From: Cryoendolithus antarcticus
Lineage: Eukaryota; Ascomycota; Dothideomycetes; Cladosporiales; Cladosporiaceae
Direction: 5' to 3'
Assembly: GCA_002077065.1 (NCBI GenBank)
Contig: NAJO01000083.1
Coordinates: forward strand, 17,715 to 81,714
Length of the DNA: 64,000 nucleotides
This document shows, in pieces, positions 22,638 through 32,941 of the stretch. Numbering within the stretch: the stretch's first letter is position 1; each line of letters starts with the position of its first letter. The notes below the pieces were generated by a model. That model had not been told where the DNA came from, made no database searches, and saw only the letters and a program-made list of their open reading frames with translations. The translations under genes were made by a program, and so were the position numbers.

Positions 22638-23641
22638 TCTAGTATGAAACCATTCCATGGATCGATGTGCCACATACTCGCGAACATTGCCTCACCAAAC
22701 ACCGTCGTCGCTCCAAAGTGTGGACGAGCGAGTGTATTGACCGTGCGCATCAGCTCGGCACCGTGTTCGAAGTCACTCACGCTGTTCGAGAGTCGGATCC
22801 ACAGTCGGTGCCTGCATTTCCGTATAGACACTGCCGCCATGCCCTGCATTCATCATTTCGTGGGCGGACCGGGCTAGCGTGGTCAGAAAGAGACCTGTGT
22901 AACTTGCAGATCAGAAGTGAACCACTCGACGACCCCGAAAGTTCGCTCCCTTATTTCCACCACCGAACACACGCTTCACGTCTTACTCACTAAGGAGTCT
23001 TTGAGGATGAATACTGAATATTACTGTGGTCCGTCTACATCTTCGACCACTTCATGATTTGTATCAGGGCGCAAAGTCTGTGCAGTGTGGTGTTCTCGCT
23101 TGACTTGAGACGCTACACCTCCGCGCTCCTTTGGGACACGGCGCACTATATTCGAAGCACCCAAGGTCATGGGGACGATCACATTGCACCACATGCCCTG
23201 AGCCTCTAGTCGCCGAGCATCTGGCTCGCATGGCCACTATAGACAAGCGCCGCAGAGCACGTTTGAACTCGGTGAGATGCGCGTAGGTGCCGTGTCGCCA
23301 CCCTGCAATCTGCACCTTGTCTGATGAAGACCGGACTGGATGTACTGCTGAAGTCTTTTGGGCATACCAAACAAGGCCTGTCGACAGATCACGCACTGGA
23401 TCTTGACGGGCCGCCCGCGGGCGACGGAGGTATGCTTTAGGCTGGGCAAGACTATTCCATCAATCTCCTTACGGAGCTGCTATGGACCGGCGGGCCTGTA
23501 CGACTGGAGATGGCGCCGAGTAGGCGGAATAGAGGCTCTTGTGATGTATAAGAGCCATGTCCTCCTCGGTCTCAGATAGCTTTCGTCAAGCACAAAGTCA
23601 CTCACTACCAGCTCAACCCGGTACATTCTCATTCGTTCATC
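22638..23641. other. Intergenic, cellobiohydrolase promoter
   Basis: This 1-kb stretch has no supported gene. It holds a TATA-like site near the cellobiohydrolase start and GGCTAG (22872-22877) and GGCTGG (23440-23445) hexamers that fit the loose XlnR/Xyr1 consensus GGCTRR. Such hexamers are common by chance. Confidence 0.4.
23547..23552 (+). promoter_or_regulatory. TATA-like box of the cellobiohydrolase gene
   Basis: TATAAG lies 90 bp upstream of the start codon of the GH6 gene, a usual distance for strongly inducible fungal genes. The call rests on sequence and spacing only. Confidence 0.4.
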
Positions 23642-25203
23642 ATGAAGCAGGTCTTCGCCACCGCTGCGGCGGTCTTCGCTACACAAGCCAGTGCTGTTGC
23701 TGTTTGGGGCCAGTGTGGGGGTAAAGGCTGGAGTGGAGGAACTACCTGTGACTCGGGCTCCGTCTGTGTGGCACAGAACGACTGTCAGTTGTCGTGAGTC
23801 CATTTCGCCGCGGAACACTTCGCTGACAACGGACGATCAGACTACTCGCAATGCATTCCCGGCACTGCGTCGACCACAGCTACTACGCTGAAGACGACCA
23901 CAAGGGCTACCACCACGACTGTCCCAGCCAGTACCACAAAGGTCTCCACCTCCGTGGTCAGCACCAGCAAGGCATCAAGCACGACTGTTGCTCCTACAAC
24001 TACCAAAGCCTCCACAACCGCAGCTGGCAGCACCTCCGCAGCTGGTAGCACCACCACTGGTACTCCAGTCAGCGCGTCCGGCAACCCGTTCGCAGGCAGA
24101 CAGATCTACGCCAACCCCTACTACTCTTCAGAGATCTTCACCTCAGCGATCCCGTCGCTCCCAGCCAGCCTTCAGGCCAAGGCCAGCGCTGTTGCGAACG
24201 TCGGTACCTACGTCTGGCTCGACACTGCCGCCAAGGTCCCAACAATGGACACCTACCTTGCCGACATCGCGTCGAAGAATGCTGCTGGTGCCAGCCCACC
24301 CATTCTCGGTGCTTTCGTCGTCTACGATCTCCCCAACCGTGACTGCGCCGCTTACTCCTCCAACGGCGAGTACTTGGTCGCCAATGGAGGTCTTGCCAAG
24401 TACTACGCATACATTGACTCCATTGCTGCCATCATCAAGAAGTACCCAACCACTCAGATCAACTTGGTCATTGGTATGTGGAACCTTGTTGACTTACCCA
24501 CGAGCTGTTTGCTGACACTTCCGCAGAGCCCGACAGTCTTGGTAACCTCGTCACCAACCTGAACGTTGCCAAATGCCAGGAAGCGCAGCCCGCCTACGAG
24601 TCAGGTGTCGAGTACGCCATGAAGACTCTCAACTTCGCCAACGTTGCCATGTACCTCGACGCAGGTCACGCGGGCTGGCTCGGCTGGAGCGCTAACATTG
24701 GCCCCGCCGCTCAGCTTTTCGCACGACTCTACAAGGCTGCTGGTTCCCCATCTTCCGTTCGTGGTCTCGCCACCAACGTCGCCAACTACAATGCCTTCAC
24801 CATCGCCTCGGCCCCGTCCTACACCCAGGGCAACAGCAACTACGACGAGAAGCTCTACATCGACAACCTCGCCCCGCTGCTCGTCCAGTACGGCTACCCA
24901 GCCCACTTCATCGTCGATGTGTCCCGCAATGGTGTGCAGCCCACCAAGCAACAGGCATGGGGAGACTGGTGCAACGTCATCGGCACTGGCTTCGGTGTCA
25001 AGCCCACCACGAACACTGGCGACTCGCTCGTCGACGCCTTTGTCTGGGTCAAGCCCGGTGGAGAGGGTGATGGTACCAGCGACTCGTCAGCTACCCGCTA
25101 CGACTCACACTGCGGACTGTCGGACGCACTCCAGCCGGCGCCTGAGGCAGGTACCTGGTTCCAGGCCTACTTCCAGCAGTTGTTGCAGAACGCTGCGTTC
25201 TAG
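23642..25203 (+). CDS. CBH2: Secreted cellobiohydrolase, GH6 with CBM1 (Cel6A/CBH2)
   Basis: Extracellular enzyme releasing cellobiose from non-reducing ends of cellulose by an inverting mechanism. Exons are 23642-23783, 23841-24473 and 24527-25203 (483 residues). A signal peptide (about 1-18) is followed directly by a CBM1 cellulose-binding module (WGQCGGKGWSGGTTC...YYSQC), a Ser/Thr-rich O-glycosylated-type linker (about 60-115) and the GH6 domain. The four catalytic-site aspartates of Trichoderma Cel6A have counterparts in VVYDLPNRDC, IEPDSLGNL, MYLDAGHAGW and GGEGDGTSD. The four Cys of the two known disulfides (RDC, AKC, DWC, DSHC) are present. The free Cys next to the last aspartate in Trichoderma is Gly here. 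Intron 1, inside the CBM1, uses the unusual donor GTCAGT. That choice is forced by frame, since the nearby GTGAGT would break the module. Confidence 0.95.
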
Positions 25204-25749
25204 ATGGACGCAAGCGATTGCTTTAGCATTGGGAGGAGGAGAATGACGGACATATGAGATGTTGCTGCAGTGCAGTATCTTCGCTTCACTACCTAGCAGC
25301 GTATTGCAGGCTTCCTTAAATCAGCGATCGTTTCGTCTGGAAATTCTTCTGACTTGTGTCGTGGGCTCAATTTACCTCTTCCTGTCAATGTCTCTACCTC
25401 AGCAGAATGGTCTTGTCGCTGCTTCGTCTACAGAAACACGTATCCTGCGCAATCTGCACTTCAATCCATCGTACTCCAAGAGCATTCAGCCGCACTGGCA
25501 TGCACTGATCGCAAGCACTGCAAGTTACGTATAGCGATGTCGCATTGCTCCATCTCGATTATCGTAAGTCCGGCACGATCGGCCGAATCAACGTCCACAT
25601 CAGTCGTGCAACTCGTTGCGTCCGGGTCGTCCATCAAGCCACCAGACGATCTCGACAAAACGCTCGACACACTAGATCGCTTCTTTCTACAATTTCTGCT
25701 CACTAATTTTCGATTAGTATTCAATTGATCAGTCCCAATCAACACGAAC
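25204..25749. other. Intergenic
   Basis: This is 546 bp between two plus-strand genes, with several unrelated short open frames. No repeat or RNA gene is seen. Confidence 0.5.
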
Positions 25750-26633
25750 ATGGACGTCACTGCGGTACCCCACAACGCTGCTGCCAACGAACCCGACAGT
25801 CAACGGTTCCAGCGCGAAGTTGGCGAGATCAGCGCAGGCACTCGTCACTTGTTCGAGACGTACAGTCACATCCCACCAGATGAAGTCACCAAGCACATTA
25901 CAACAGTCGTGAGTTTCATGACAACCAGGCAACTTTCATCACCCAACTAACAGTGTCAAAGCGAGATAAAGCATGGGCAATTCACCCGTACCCGTGCATT
26001 GGACGCTGGCGATTCCTGGACCTTGGACTAGGACTGCACCGCTGCTACCCTGACGTCCTCGCGCGTCTCAAAACCGGCGGACAGACCTTCCTTGACCTTG
26101 GCTGTGCCTTTGCTCAAGACATCCGCCGACTAGCAGCTGACGGCGTAGATAGCACAAAGCTCTACGCCTGCGACCTGCGACTTGACTTCCTTGACCTAGG
26201 CTATGAGCTCTTCCGTGACAAGGAGAGCTTAAAGGCCACATTCTTCGAAGCGGACGTGTTCGCCGAAGGTGGTCCACTAGATCAGTACGAAGGTCATTTC
26301 GACATCATCCAGGCTTCGTCGTTCTTCCATCTATTCGATCGCGAACATCAGAAACGTGTGGCGCATCGAGTCGTGAAGTTGTTGAAGCCCCAAAAGGGCT
26401 CGCTATTACTTGGCCGACAGATGGGTAGCTGGGAGCCCACAGAGAGTCCATGGCGAAACGGGTATGGCAAGCACTTCCGGCACAACGAGGCCAGCTGGCA
26501 GGAGTTGTGGAATGAGGTCGGTGAAGAGGCTGGTGGTGTCAAGTTTGAGGTGAAGGCGAGTCTAAGAGAGAGACCGGGTGAGGTCGGTCTACTGGCCGGG
26601 CCTTGGCTGGTGTACACTGTCGAGCGATTGTAG
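25750..26633 (+). CDS. SAM-dependent methyltransferase (UMTA-like)
   Basis: Small-molecule methyltransferase of a group common in filamentous fungi and often linked to secondary metabolism. The substrate is unknown. Exons are 25750-25908 and 25962-26633 (276 residues, the usual family length). The N-terminus has the family block PPDEVTKHITTV joined across the intron to RDKAWAIHPYPCIGRWRFLDL. The Rossmann motif I is FLDLGCAFAQDIRRLAADG, motif II YACDLRLDFLDLG, and a later block is FDIIQASSFFHLFDRE. The splice acceptor that keeps frame is AAG at 25959-25961, 10 nt after a CTAAC branch-like site. The nearer CAG at 25951-25953 would shift frame unless paired with a weak donor. No synthase or other biosynthetic gene flanks it, so a metabolite cluster is not supported. 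Confidence 0.82.
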
Positions 26634-27653
26634 CAACGCGGAAGTACGATGATCGGGAGACGTTAATAGTACTAGCGAACAACCGAACACTTGTAGCGGT
26701 GGGCCGTAAGAGCATGAACGAACACAGGCTCTGCCACGACCACCCAAGCTCAATGCAATCCCCAGAGACTCCCTCACGATTCAGTGGGGCTTCTGCATGT
26801 AGGTTCTCTTTCGTAGAAGCGAGGAATCTGATAACAAGTCAGGGAAGGGCATCTAATTAATCGATTAATATCAAGCTGTGATGGAACTTAATTGCTCCCG
26901 CCAGAATGGTGCTTCAGGTGAAGCCTACTGTTCAACAAGAACGCGCGCCGTAGGCTGCCAAAGTCCAGCCGAGCCTCATCTGACCGACAATACTCGCACA
27001 ACAGTAATAGTATTGCTACTGTCTTGTAAGAGCATATGGCACATGTGAGAATTCGTTCGACCGCCCAAAGACAGAGCGGGCACTCACTATGGTGCAGAAG
27101 CTCACATCCTCTTGTCGTGAGAGTATTGCGAAGTACTGCAGAGGATAGGATTCGAGGCTTCGTCCAGGCAGCGCTGCACATATCTTCCAATCGCCCAGGG
27201 TTCACGGCCAAGATCATCACCCGCGCCCAGAGTATGAGCCAGGCTGAAGCCCGTGGTCTGCATGAGTACCTGACGGTGTCTCCATAGTATCGTCATCGTT
27301 GTGGCGTTGCAACGACGACCCTCGATGACCAGACCAAATTAGCGACGGCGTTATTACGCATGTGTGGCTGTGTGGCTGTGCGAGCATCTCCTGGCGATAT
27401 CTTGCAGATCAGTGGCGGTGCTGCGTCGTCAGCAATTGTCCGGTACCCGGCATGGCCATGCGCCAATGCTTGTTTCATGTAGGCGAGAAACCTTTGGCGA
27501 TCGTTTGGCGTCGGATCTTGCGAGTGGCCAGCGCGTCCTGCGGATTGCAGCTCGAGCTGGAGTGAGCTGGCTCGAGACGTGCGTGTACCACTGCGCAGCA
27601 GGACTGCTACGCCGCTCTTGTAATCATGATGTTGCGCGGTTATGGTCAGCTGA

Positions 27654-27679
27654 GAGGCGCTGTCAAGAGGCGCTGTCAA
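27654..27679. repeat. Tandem duplication of 13 bp
   Basis: The unit GAGGCGCTGTCAA occurs twice in direct succession. It lies in non-coding DNA and looks like simple replication slippage. Confidence 0.7.
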
Positions 27680-27781
27680 GAGATGTGCGAATCGGCATTC
27701 AGAGGAGATCCGCGTGATCCGTGGGTTGGTGATAAAGTTAGATTACCTGGACGCCGTAGCCAAGGAAACCGCGACCTGGAG

Positions 27782-27788
27782 TGACGTA
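27782..27788 (+). promoter_or_regulatory. CRE/ATF-like site upstream of Pmp3
   Basis: TGACGTA lies about 165 bp upstream of the Pmp3 start codon and resembles the ATF/CREB (Atf1/Sko1) recognition core. Pmp3-type genes respond to salt and membrane stress in yeast, so stress control is plausible. A single seven-base match is weak evidence. Confidence 0.3.
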
Positions 27789-27952
27789 TGTAGGCCAGGC
27801 TTTGCACATAATACTCCCCGTACATATTCTCAAACTCCTGCCTATCAACCTCAGAAATTCAATCCACAATCATCAACAACACTCAAAGTCAACTACCGCA
27901 CTAGAAGACCCAACCTACCACCACAAACCTTCCCACACATCCAACCCTCGAA

Positions 27953-28298
27953 ATGGCGTTCACTGGCAGGTAAGTTCAACTCGGCTACAGAGCCAATGCG
28001 CGTCGCGGACAGGCGCGGAACCACAACAAACACGAGAATCAAACCTAACAATCCTCCCAGCGACATCATCAAGATCATCCTCGCAATCTTCCTGCCCCCC
28101 GTCGGCGTCTTCCTCGAGCGCGGTTGCGGCGCAGACCTCCTCATCAACATCCTGTTGACCGTCCTCGGTGTAAGTTCTGCATCCCTTTCTCCAGCCACCG
28201 GAGCCACCCTCCGGATTATCACAACAACATTTGCTGACAGCACCTCACAGTACATCCCCGGCATCATCCACGCCCTGTATATCATTCTTAAGTATTAG
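27953..28298 (+). CDS. PMP3: Plasma membrane proteolipid 3 (UPF0057)
   Basis: Tiny hydrophobic membrane protein that helps maintain plasma-membrane potential. Yeast mutants are sensitive to salt and cationic compounds. Exons are 27953-27969, 28061-28169 and 28251-28298, coding 57 residues. After MAFTGSD comes the first membrane helix (IIKIILAIFLPPVGVFLE), the conserved short polar turn RGCGADLLINILLT, and a second helix (VLGYIPGIIHALYIILKY) that ends the protein. The size, the PPVGVFLE motif and the PGIIHA motif are diagnostic. The 17-nt first coding exon and the 109-nt middle exon make the gene easy to miss in an open-frame scan. Confidence 0.95.
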
Positions 28299-28700
28299 AT
28301 ACACCTCAACCGCGCGGGCAGCACCGGCGAGCGCAATCTCAGCAAAGCAGAGCACGCGGCTCGATCCGCGTACCCGCTTGGAAGAAGGGGCTTGGGGTGG
28401 CGGAAGTGATGGATCGATGGAGAGTGGAGGCGAGTACGCGAGGACGAGGAACACCTGATACCCAACATACCCTAGTGTATTTGTAATGCGTGCGACGTGG
28501 TTTTAATGTGTGGTTCATGAGCAATTGGGTGGTTTGACCAGCTTTCTTTGACATCTTTCTCATGCATGCATATTACTGGGTATCGTTCCTTCCATCTCCA
28601 TCCTCTGCGCGACTCCCTTGTAAGTCTTCTACCGCTATGCAGCAGAGCGCGTTTGACGCCAGTTTTTGTCAAACACGGCCAGACCTGGATGCCGACCACC
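28299..28700. other. Intergenic between convergent 3' ends
   Basis: This is 402 bp between the Pmp3 and spermidine synthase 3' ends. I see no gene or RNA. Confidence 0.55.
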
Positions 28701-29690
28701 TCACCGCAGCGCCTTCTCAGCAAACTTCGGCAGCACGAAGCACGCCTCATGGATCTCCTTGCTGTAGTACTTGCAGAGTTTGTCCTCCTCCACCTTGCTC
28801 CAGCTCCGCACCGGCTTCTTCACATTCACCTTGCCGTCCTTGCAGCACACCATGAACCCGATCTGGCCGGATGGGTACGTCGGAATGGTGGTCCAGCCGT
28901 ACTCGGCTACAGGAAAGACTGTGCCGATGGACTTCTTCAGGTCGGCAATCATCTTCATGTGGAGCCATGGGTTCTCGGCTGCGAATTGTCAGCGTTGCTC
29001 CATCATCAGAACGATGGTACGACTCACCCTGCGTGGTAATGATGCCACCCTCCCTCAGCGCGCCGTGCAGCAGCTCGAAGTACGGCTTCTGGAACAGGCT
29101 CTCCGCTGGCCCCTCCGGATCAGAAGAGTCCGTAATGATCACGTCAAACGTCTCCTTGTAATCGTCCAAGAACTTGAACCCATCCCCAACATGCACCTTC
29201 ACATTCGGGTGCTGGAACCCCACACTCATACCCGGCAAATACTTCTTGCTCAACCGTATAACAGCCTCATCAATATCACAAAGCGTCGCCTCTTCAACAC
29301 ACTCGTGCTTGACAACCTCTCGCAACACACCTCCATCACCACCTCCAATAACCAACACCTTCTTTGGCGACGGATGCGCCATCATGGCAAGGTGTGTGAT
29401 CATCTCCTGGTATGCGAACTCGTCGCGCTCGGTGGCTTGGATGACGTTGTCGAGGACTAGCACCATGCCGTAGTCGGAGGACTCGAAGATGAGGACGTCT
29501 TGGTACTTGGATTTTTCGTGGTGGACTATGCTGTTTACTTTGAGGGTCATGGCTTGGCCGGGCCACATGGGGGAGATTTCGCGGAACCAGCCTGGAGGTC
29601 GTTGTCAGTCTCTCGATCTGAGGTGGACGTAAATGGCATTGCTGTCAAGTGCGTACCATCTTGGATCGTGGGGTGGGTAATTTCTGCCAT
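28701..29690 (-). CDS. SPE3: Spermidine synthase
   Basis: Aminopropyltransferase making spermidine from putrescine and decarboxylated S-adenosylmethionine in the cytosol. Exons read on the minus strand are 29690-29657, 29591-29028 and 28978-28701 (291 residues, the usual size). The N-terminal barrel begins [36 protein letters not shown] forms the active-site entry. The Rossmann motif [13 protein letters not shown] lies at 92-104. The catalytic loop [13 protein letters not shown] (166-178) carries the aspartates that bind the amine. After the second intron the strand reads [12 protein letters not shown], then the C-terminal [14 protein letters not shown]. The start at 29690 is the first Met of the conserved [14 protein letters not shown] block. 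The 319-bp gap upstream is shared with the AhpD-like gene on the other strand. Confidence 0.96.
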
Positions 29691-30009
29691 TATGGACTGT
29701 TGTTCGTCGATCTGATCAGAGGGAGATGGTTGCGATTAATCGTCTTAATTTCTTGCTACTGTACAAGAAGAAGAAGTGTAGAAAGAAGCAAGACTTGTTT
29801 ATTGGTACTCTGCATGAAATTTTATGGTTTGCATTCAGGTCAGGTCCCAGCGACTATTGCCCCACTTGTCTGAGATGCGCTCCCGAAAGTACCCCTCCAT
29901 TGGCTTCACTCTACGCAAATAAAGTCAGAAATCCCCGACTCTCATTAATGAATCGCAGTTATCTGAACCTTGAGGAAAGCAGAGGTCCACCTTGATCTTC
30001 ACTTTCAAC
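29691..30009. promoter_or_regulatory. Bidirectional promoter, spermidine synthase and AhpD-like gene
   Basis: These 319 bp separate two divergent start codons, so both promoters must overlap here. It includes an A/G-rich run (29765-29790). No specific binding site is convincing. Confidence 0.5.
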
Positions 30010-30585
30010 ATGCGTCTGCCCTACATCCCCGATAATCCTCAGATGCCCAACGCGGAGGACGCCGCGGTGGTCCAACGAGTAAAAGACCGCAGAGGCGGGA
30101 AACTCATTGCTCTCGACAAGACTCTCCTCCATGCTCCGCTAGTCGCAGACGGCTGGAACAGCTTCCTCAAAGCCGTCAGAACGCAGACCACACTCGCGGA
30201 CAGCGTGCGAGAGACCGCGATTTGCAGGATCGCAGCGCTGAACCAGGCATGGTATGAATGGGACGCTCATGTCCCGATACTAGAGAAGTCAGGGATTCTG
30301 GATGCAGCAGCGGTCGAGCGACTGAAAGGCAGGAGGAAGGTCGAGGCTGATGGTGCCGAGCCAGGATTCGACAAGAAACATCTGGCTGTCTTGAGGTACA
30401 CGGATGCCATGACATTGGGCTGTGTGGTTTCGCAGGCGATCTTCGATGAATTGAAGTCTCATTTCAGCGATCGGGAAGTGGTCGAGATCACCAGCACGGT
30501 GGCGGCTTACAATTGCGTAAGTCGATTTCTGGTCGCGCTGGACGTTGGCGAGATGGCGCAGAAATACAGTGTCGATATGAGCTGA
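30010..30585 (+). CDS. AhpD-like/carboxymuconolactone decarboxylase-family protein
   Basis: All-helical protein of the CMD/AhpD superfamily. Relatives are peroxidase partners or aromatic-ring decarboxylases. The function of this fungal branch is unknown. It is a single exon of 191 residues. The family core is LADSVRETAICRIAALNQAWYEWDAHVPILEKSG (about 63-96), with the Glu/Cys and YEW..H residues that form the pocket, followed by LRYTDAMT and VSQAIFDELKSHFSDREVVEITSTVAAYN. The C-x2-C pair of true AhpD is absent; only one Cys lies in the core, so the redox chemistry of AhpD is unlikely. The start MRLPYIPDNPQ is typical; an in-frame Met six codons upstream is less likely. The gene shares its promoter with the spermidine synthase gene. 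Confidence 0.85.
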   Translation: MRLPYIPDNPQMPNAEDAAVVQRVKDRRGGKLIALDKTLLHAPLVADGWNSFLKAVRTQTTLADSVRETAICRIAALNQAWYEWDAHVPILEKSGILDAAAVERLKGRRKVEADGAEPGFDKKHLAVLRYTDAMTLGCVVSQAIFDELKSHFSDREVVEITSTVAAYNCVSRFLVALDVGEMAQKYSVDMS

Positions 30586-31504
30586 GCCAGTGTGATCTGC
30601 CGCCCACTGCTCTCTCTCCGTCATGCCGGATGCTGGCGTTGTTACTGCGTAGGGAATGAGTCGGAAATGGCTTCATCTCTCGTTGACGCAAAAGTGCCGG
30701 ACCGGACAGTGCAGAGCCGCATGAAGGCGCTCAATGCGCACTGGAGCTGTTTGAGAGGTCACCTTGAGCCCAACACGTTGTTGTCTCGAGCCTCTCGACA
30801 TCTACTTGCCAGAGAAAGCCCAGGTCATCACGAAACGACGCCTGTACATACAGTGAAATTGCTTCGCGCGAAGCCGAATGGTGCTAGGCAGAGCATATCT
30901 TGCCAGATTTGACGCGCATACTTGAGGTGACATGTATTTCCCACATCCTCCCCAAGGTGGCTGCCCGATCACGGATCGTTGTGCATGTACTGTAGCATTG
31001 TGATTCCATCTGTACCACGGCAGAGACGCGCGAGTCGTGCTCTGAAGCACCGAACTAATTCAGTCCATGGGGGACGGTTCCACTGGCGCGGGGCGGACGC
31101 ATGAGGTTGAGTATCCTTCATGCACACGGTTCACCATCGCTGATAAATAGTCTCGTTGCGAGAACGATTACTTTTGTGTCTCTGCCTCCCATGCTAGACC
31201 GGCTCGTTTTCCTAATTCTCACAGAAGCATTCACACAGTCGCCGAGCATGAGCCTCCATGAGCTTGAAGCTGGTCTGCTCGAGTACTCGTGGTATCGCTT
31301 CTTCACCGAAACGTGAAGGCCACTTATCGGTACGAGGTAGCTACATCTGCCCGCAGAGCTGCGGTCTACCTGTACAGAGTATTCATCCCCGTCCGATGGT
31401 CATCAGACCCTGCTTCTCTGGGCATTTATCACGACATCATCCTAGCAGCTGGCGTGCAGCACTGGAGCTCCACCATAAAGTTACCGAAGAGCCTCTAGCT
31501 CACA
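30586..31504. other. Intergenic
   Basis: This is 0.9 kb between two plus-strand genes, with open frames of at most about 106 codons and no recognisable product. No repeat or RNA is seen. Confidence 0.5.
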
Positions 31505-32896
31505 ATGGCCCCGTTACCTTGCTCTCCGGTCTCGAATTCGACAGCATCTGAGTCGCAGTCCTTTCCGACCTCTGAAGACTCGGACGACTCGCTTACGACA
31601 CCACGACCTGGGCCAAGTGACCCTACGCAAAGGACGCACGCAAATCTAAGCAGGCCGTCTCTGCCTCCAACATTGTCGACCTCACCAAAGGGTCTACGAG
31701 AAATCGGCAAAGTCAATGTGCTAAGTGGAGGCTCTGGAGAAGGCAGCAGTCCGCGAAGCGGCAACAGCAGCGGCAAAGCACCAGTCCTTGCCGCCAGCAA
31801 CGCCCACTATCCTTTTCCTGGTCCGGAACAAGTTGATGGTCAGCCACGGAAACCCTACACCTTTGGCACTTCCCCTAAGAAGTCTGCAGTAGCCTGGCAG
31901 ACAGATCGTACAGCCATCGATCGCAACCTGAGTGTGACCTTCTCCAACCTCGCCCCCATCCCGAAGCCCGAGCGGAAGGGCTCCTACAGTGGCATGACAC
32001 GTCGCACGCCTGATGCGAGTCCGCATACACTCGTCCGCAGAGGCGACCCAGAGACAGAGAGCAGTGCGGATGAAAGCACGGCCATCATCCGACGACAGGG
32101 CAGGACCTACGGAGCGACGAGCGCGGATGGATCGGCTGACCAGGAAGTGGATGACAGTGGTGCAGGCTACGTTGGAGCTGCAGAAGACGTCAGTTCGAGG
32201 CGGAGGACTGCATCGAGTTGGAAGAGCAAGTCGAGAAATGCAAGTGTAGGCGCGGCTGGAGTCGCAGACAGGCAGCAAGATGCTGCGCCGGATGGGACAG
32301 ATGAGAAGGAAAGCTGGTGGAGAGCGCTCGTGGACAAGTACGGCAGTGTGGAGCTTGAGAATAAGGGCAGCGTGGCTAGAGACCATCTTGCTCTCGGTAC
32401 GAGTCCTTGCTATGCTGCCTTATGCGGGCTTGCTGACATGCCCAACAGAGCGTACTTTCCTCGCTTGGCTGCGGACCTCGCTATCGTTCGCTAGTATCGG
32501 CATAGCGGTCACGCAGCTTTTCAGACTGAACTCAACCCTCAAGCAAGATGCCCACGAAGCTTATGCATCGATGTCCTTCGTTCAGCTGCTGCTTTCGGAT
32601 GCTGAGCCACAGCACAAGCTCCGTCATGTCGGCAAACCTCTAGGCGCGACCTTCCTCGGCATCTGTAAGCAGCTCTAAAACCCGCCAAGTGCGTAGCATT
32701 TGCTGACTCCAACACAGCAATTCTGGTCCTACTGTTGGGCGTCCACCGATACTTCGAAAGCCAGCATTATGTCATTCGTGGCAAGTTTCCAGCGTCGAGA
32801 GGCACAATCGTGCTTGTCTCCCTGGTGGCATTTCTGCTCATCGTTGCAAGTCTGGTAGTTGTCGTCGCCGTGGCACCTAGCGCTTTCCACAAGTAA
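31505..32896 (+). CDS. DUF202-domain membrane protein
   Basis: Integral membrane protein with a DUF202 (VTC1-like) three-helix domain. Its role is unknown; relatives include the membrane anchor of the vacuolar polyphosphate complex. Exons are 31505-32396, 32449-32664 and 32718-32896 (about 428 residues). The first ~290 residues are Ser/Pro/Arg-rich and disordered. The domain starts with [21 protein letters not shown] (helix 1, built across intron 1), then VQLLLSD...[20 protein letters not shown] (helix 2, across intron 2) and [21 protein letters not shown] (helix 3). The [12 protein letters not shown] motif is the family hallmark. The 3' end lies 45 bp from the convergent Efm7 gene. Confidence 0.87.
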
Positions 32897-32941
32897 GACC
32901 TTGTCTCACGAGCAGCGATTCATAAGCATCGCGAAACACCT

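Larger units (their letters stand above)
26634..27952. other. Intergenic, Pmp3 promoter
   Basis: This 1.3-kb stretch has no supported gene. It contains a 13-bp tandem duplication (27654-27679), a CRE-like site (27782-27788) and a CA/CT-rich leader just before the Pmp3 start, as seen in highly expressed fungal genes. Confidence 0.5.

Noticed and set aside
23772..23800. Use of the stronger GTGAGT donor in the cellulase gene
   Set aside because: It would shift frame and destroy the CBM1 C-terminal YYSQC motif, so the weaker GTCAGT donor was chosen.
25750..26633. Secondary-metabolite cluster around the UMTA-like methyltransferase
   Set aside because: No synthase, P450 or cluster regulator lies nearby; neighbours are a cellulase and Pmp3.
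31721..32386. 221-codon minus-strand frame
   Set aside because: It lies fully antisense to the DUF202 gene, whose frame and splice sites rebuild a known domain.
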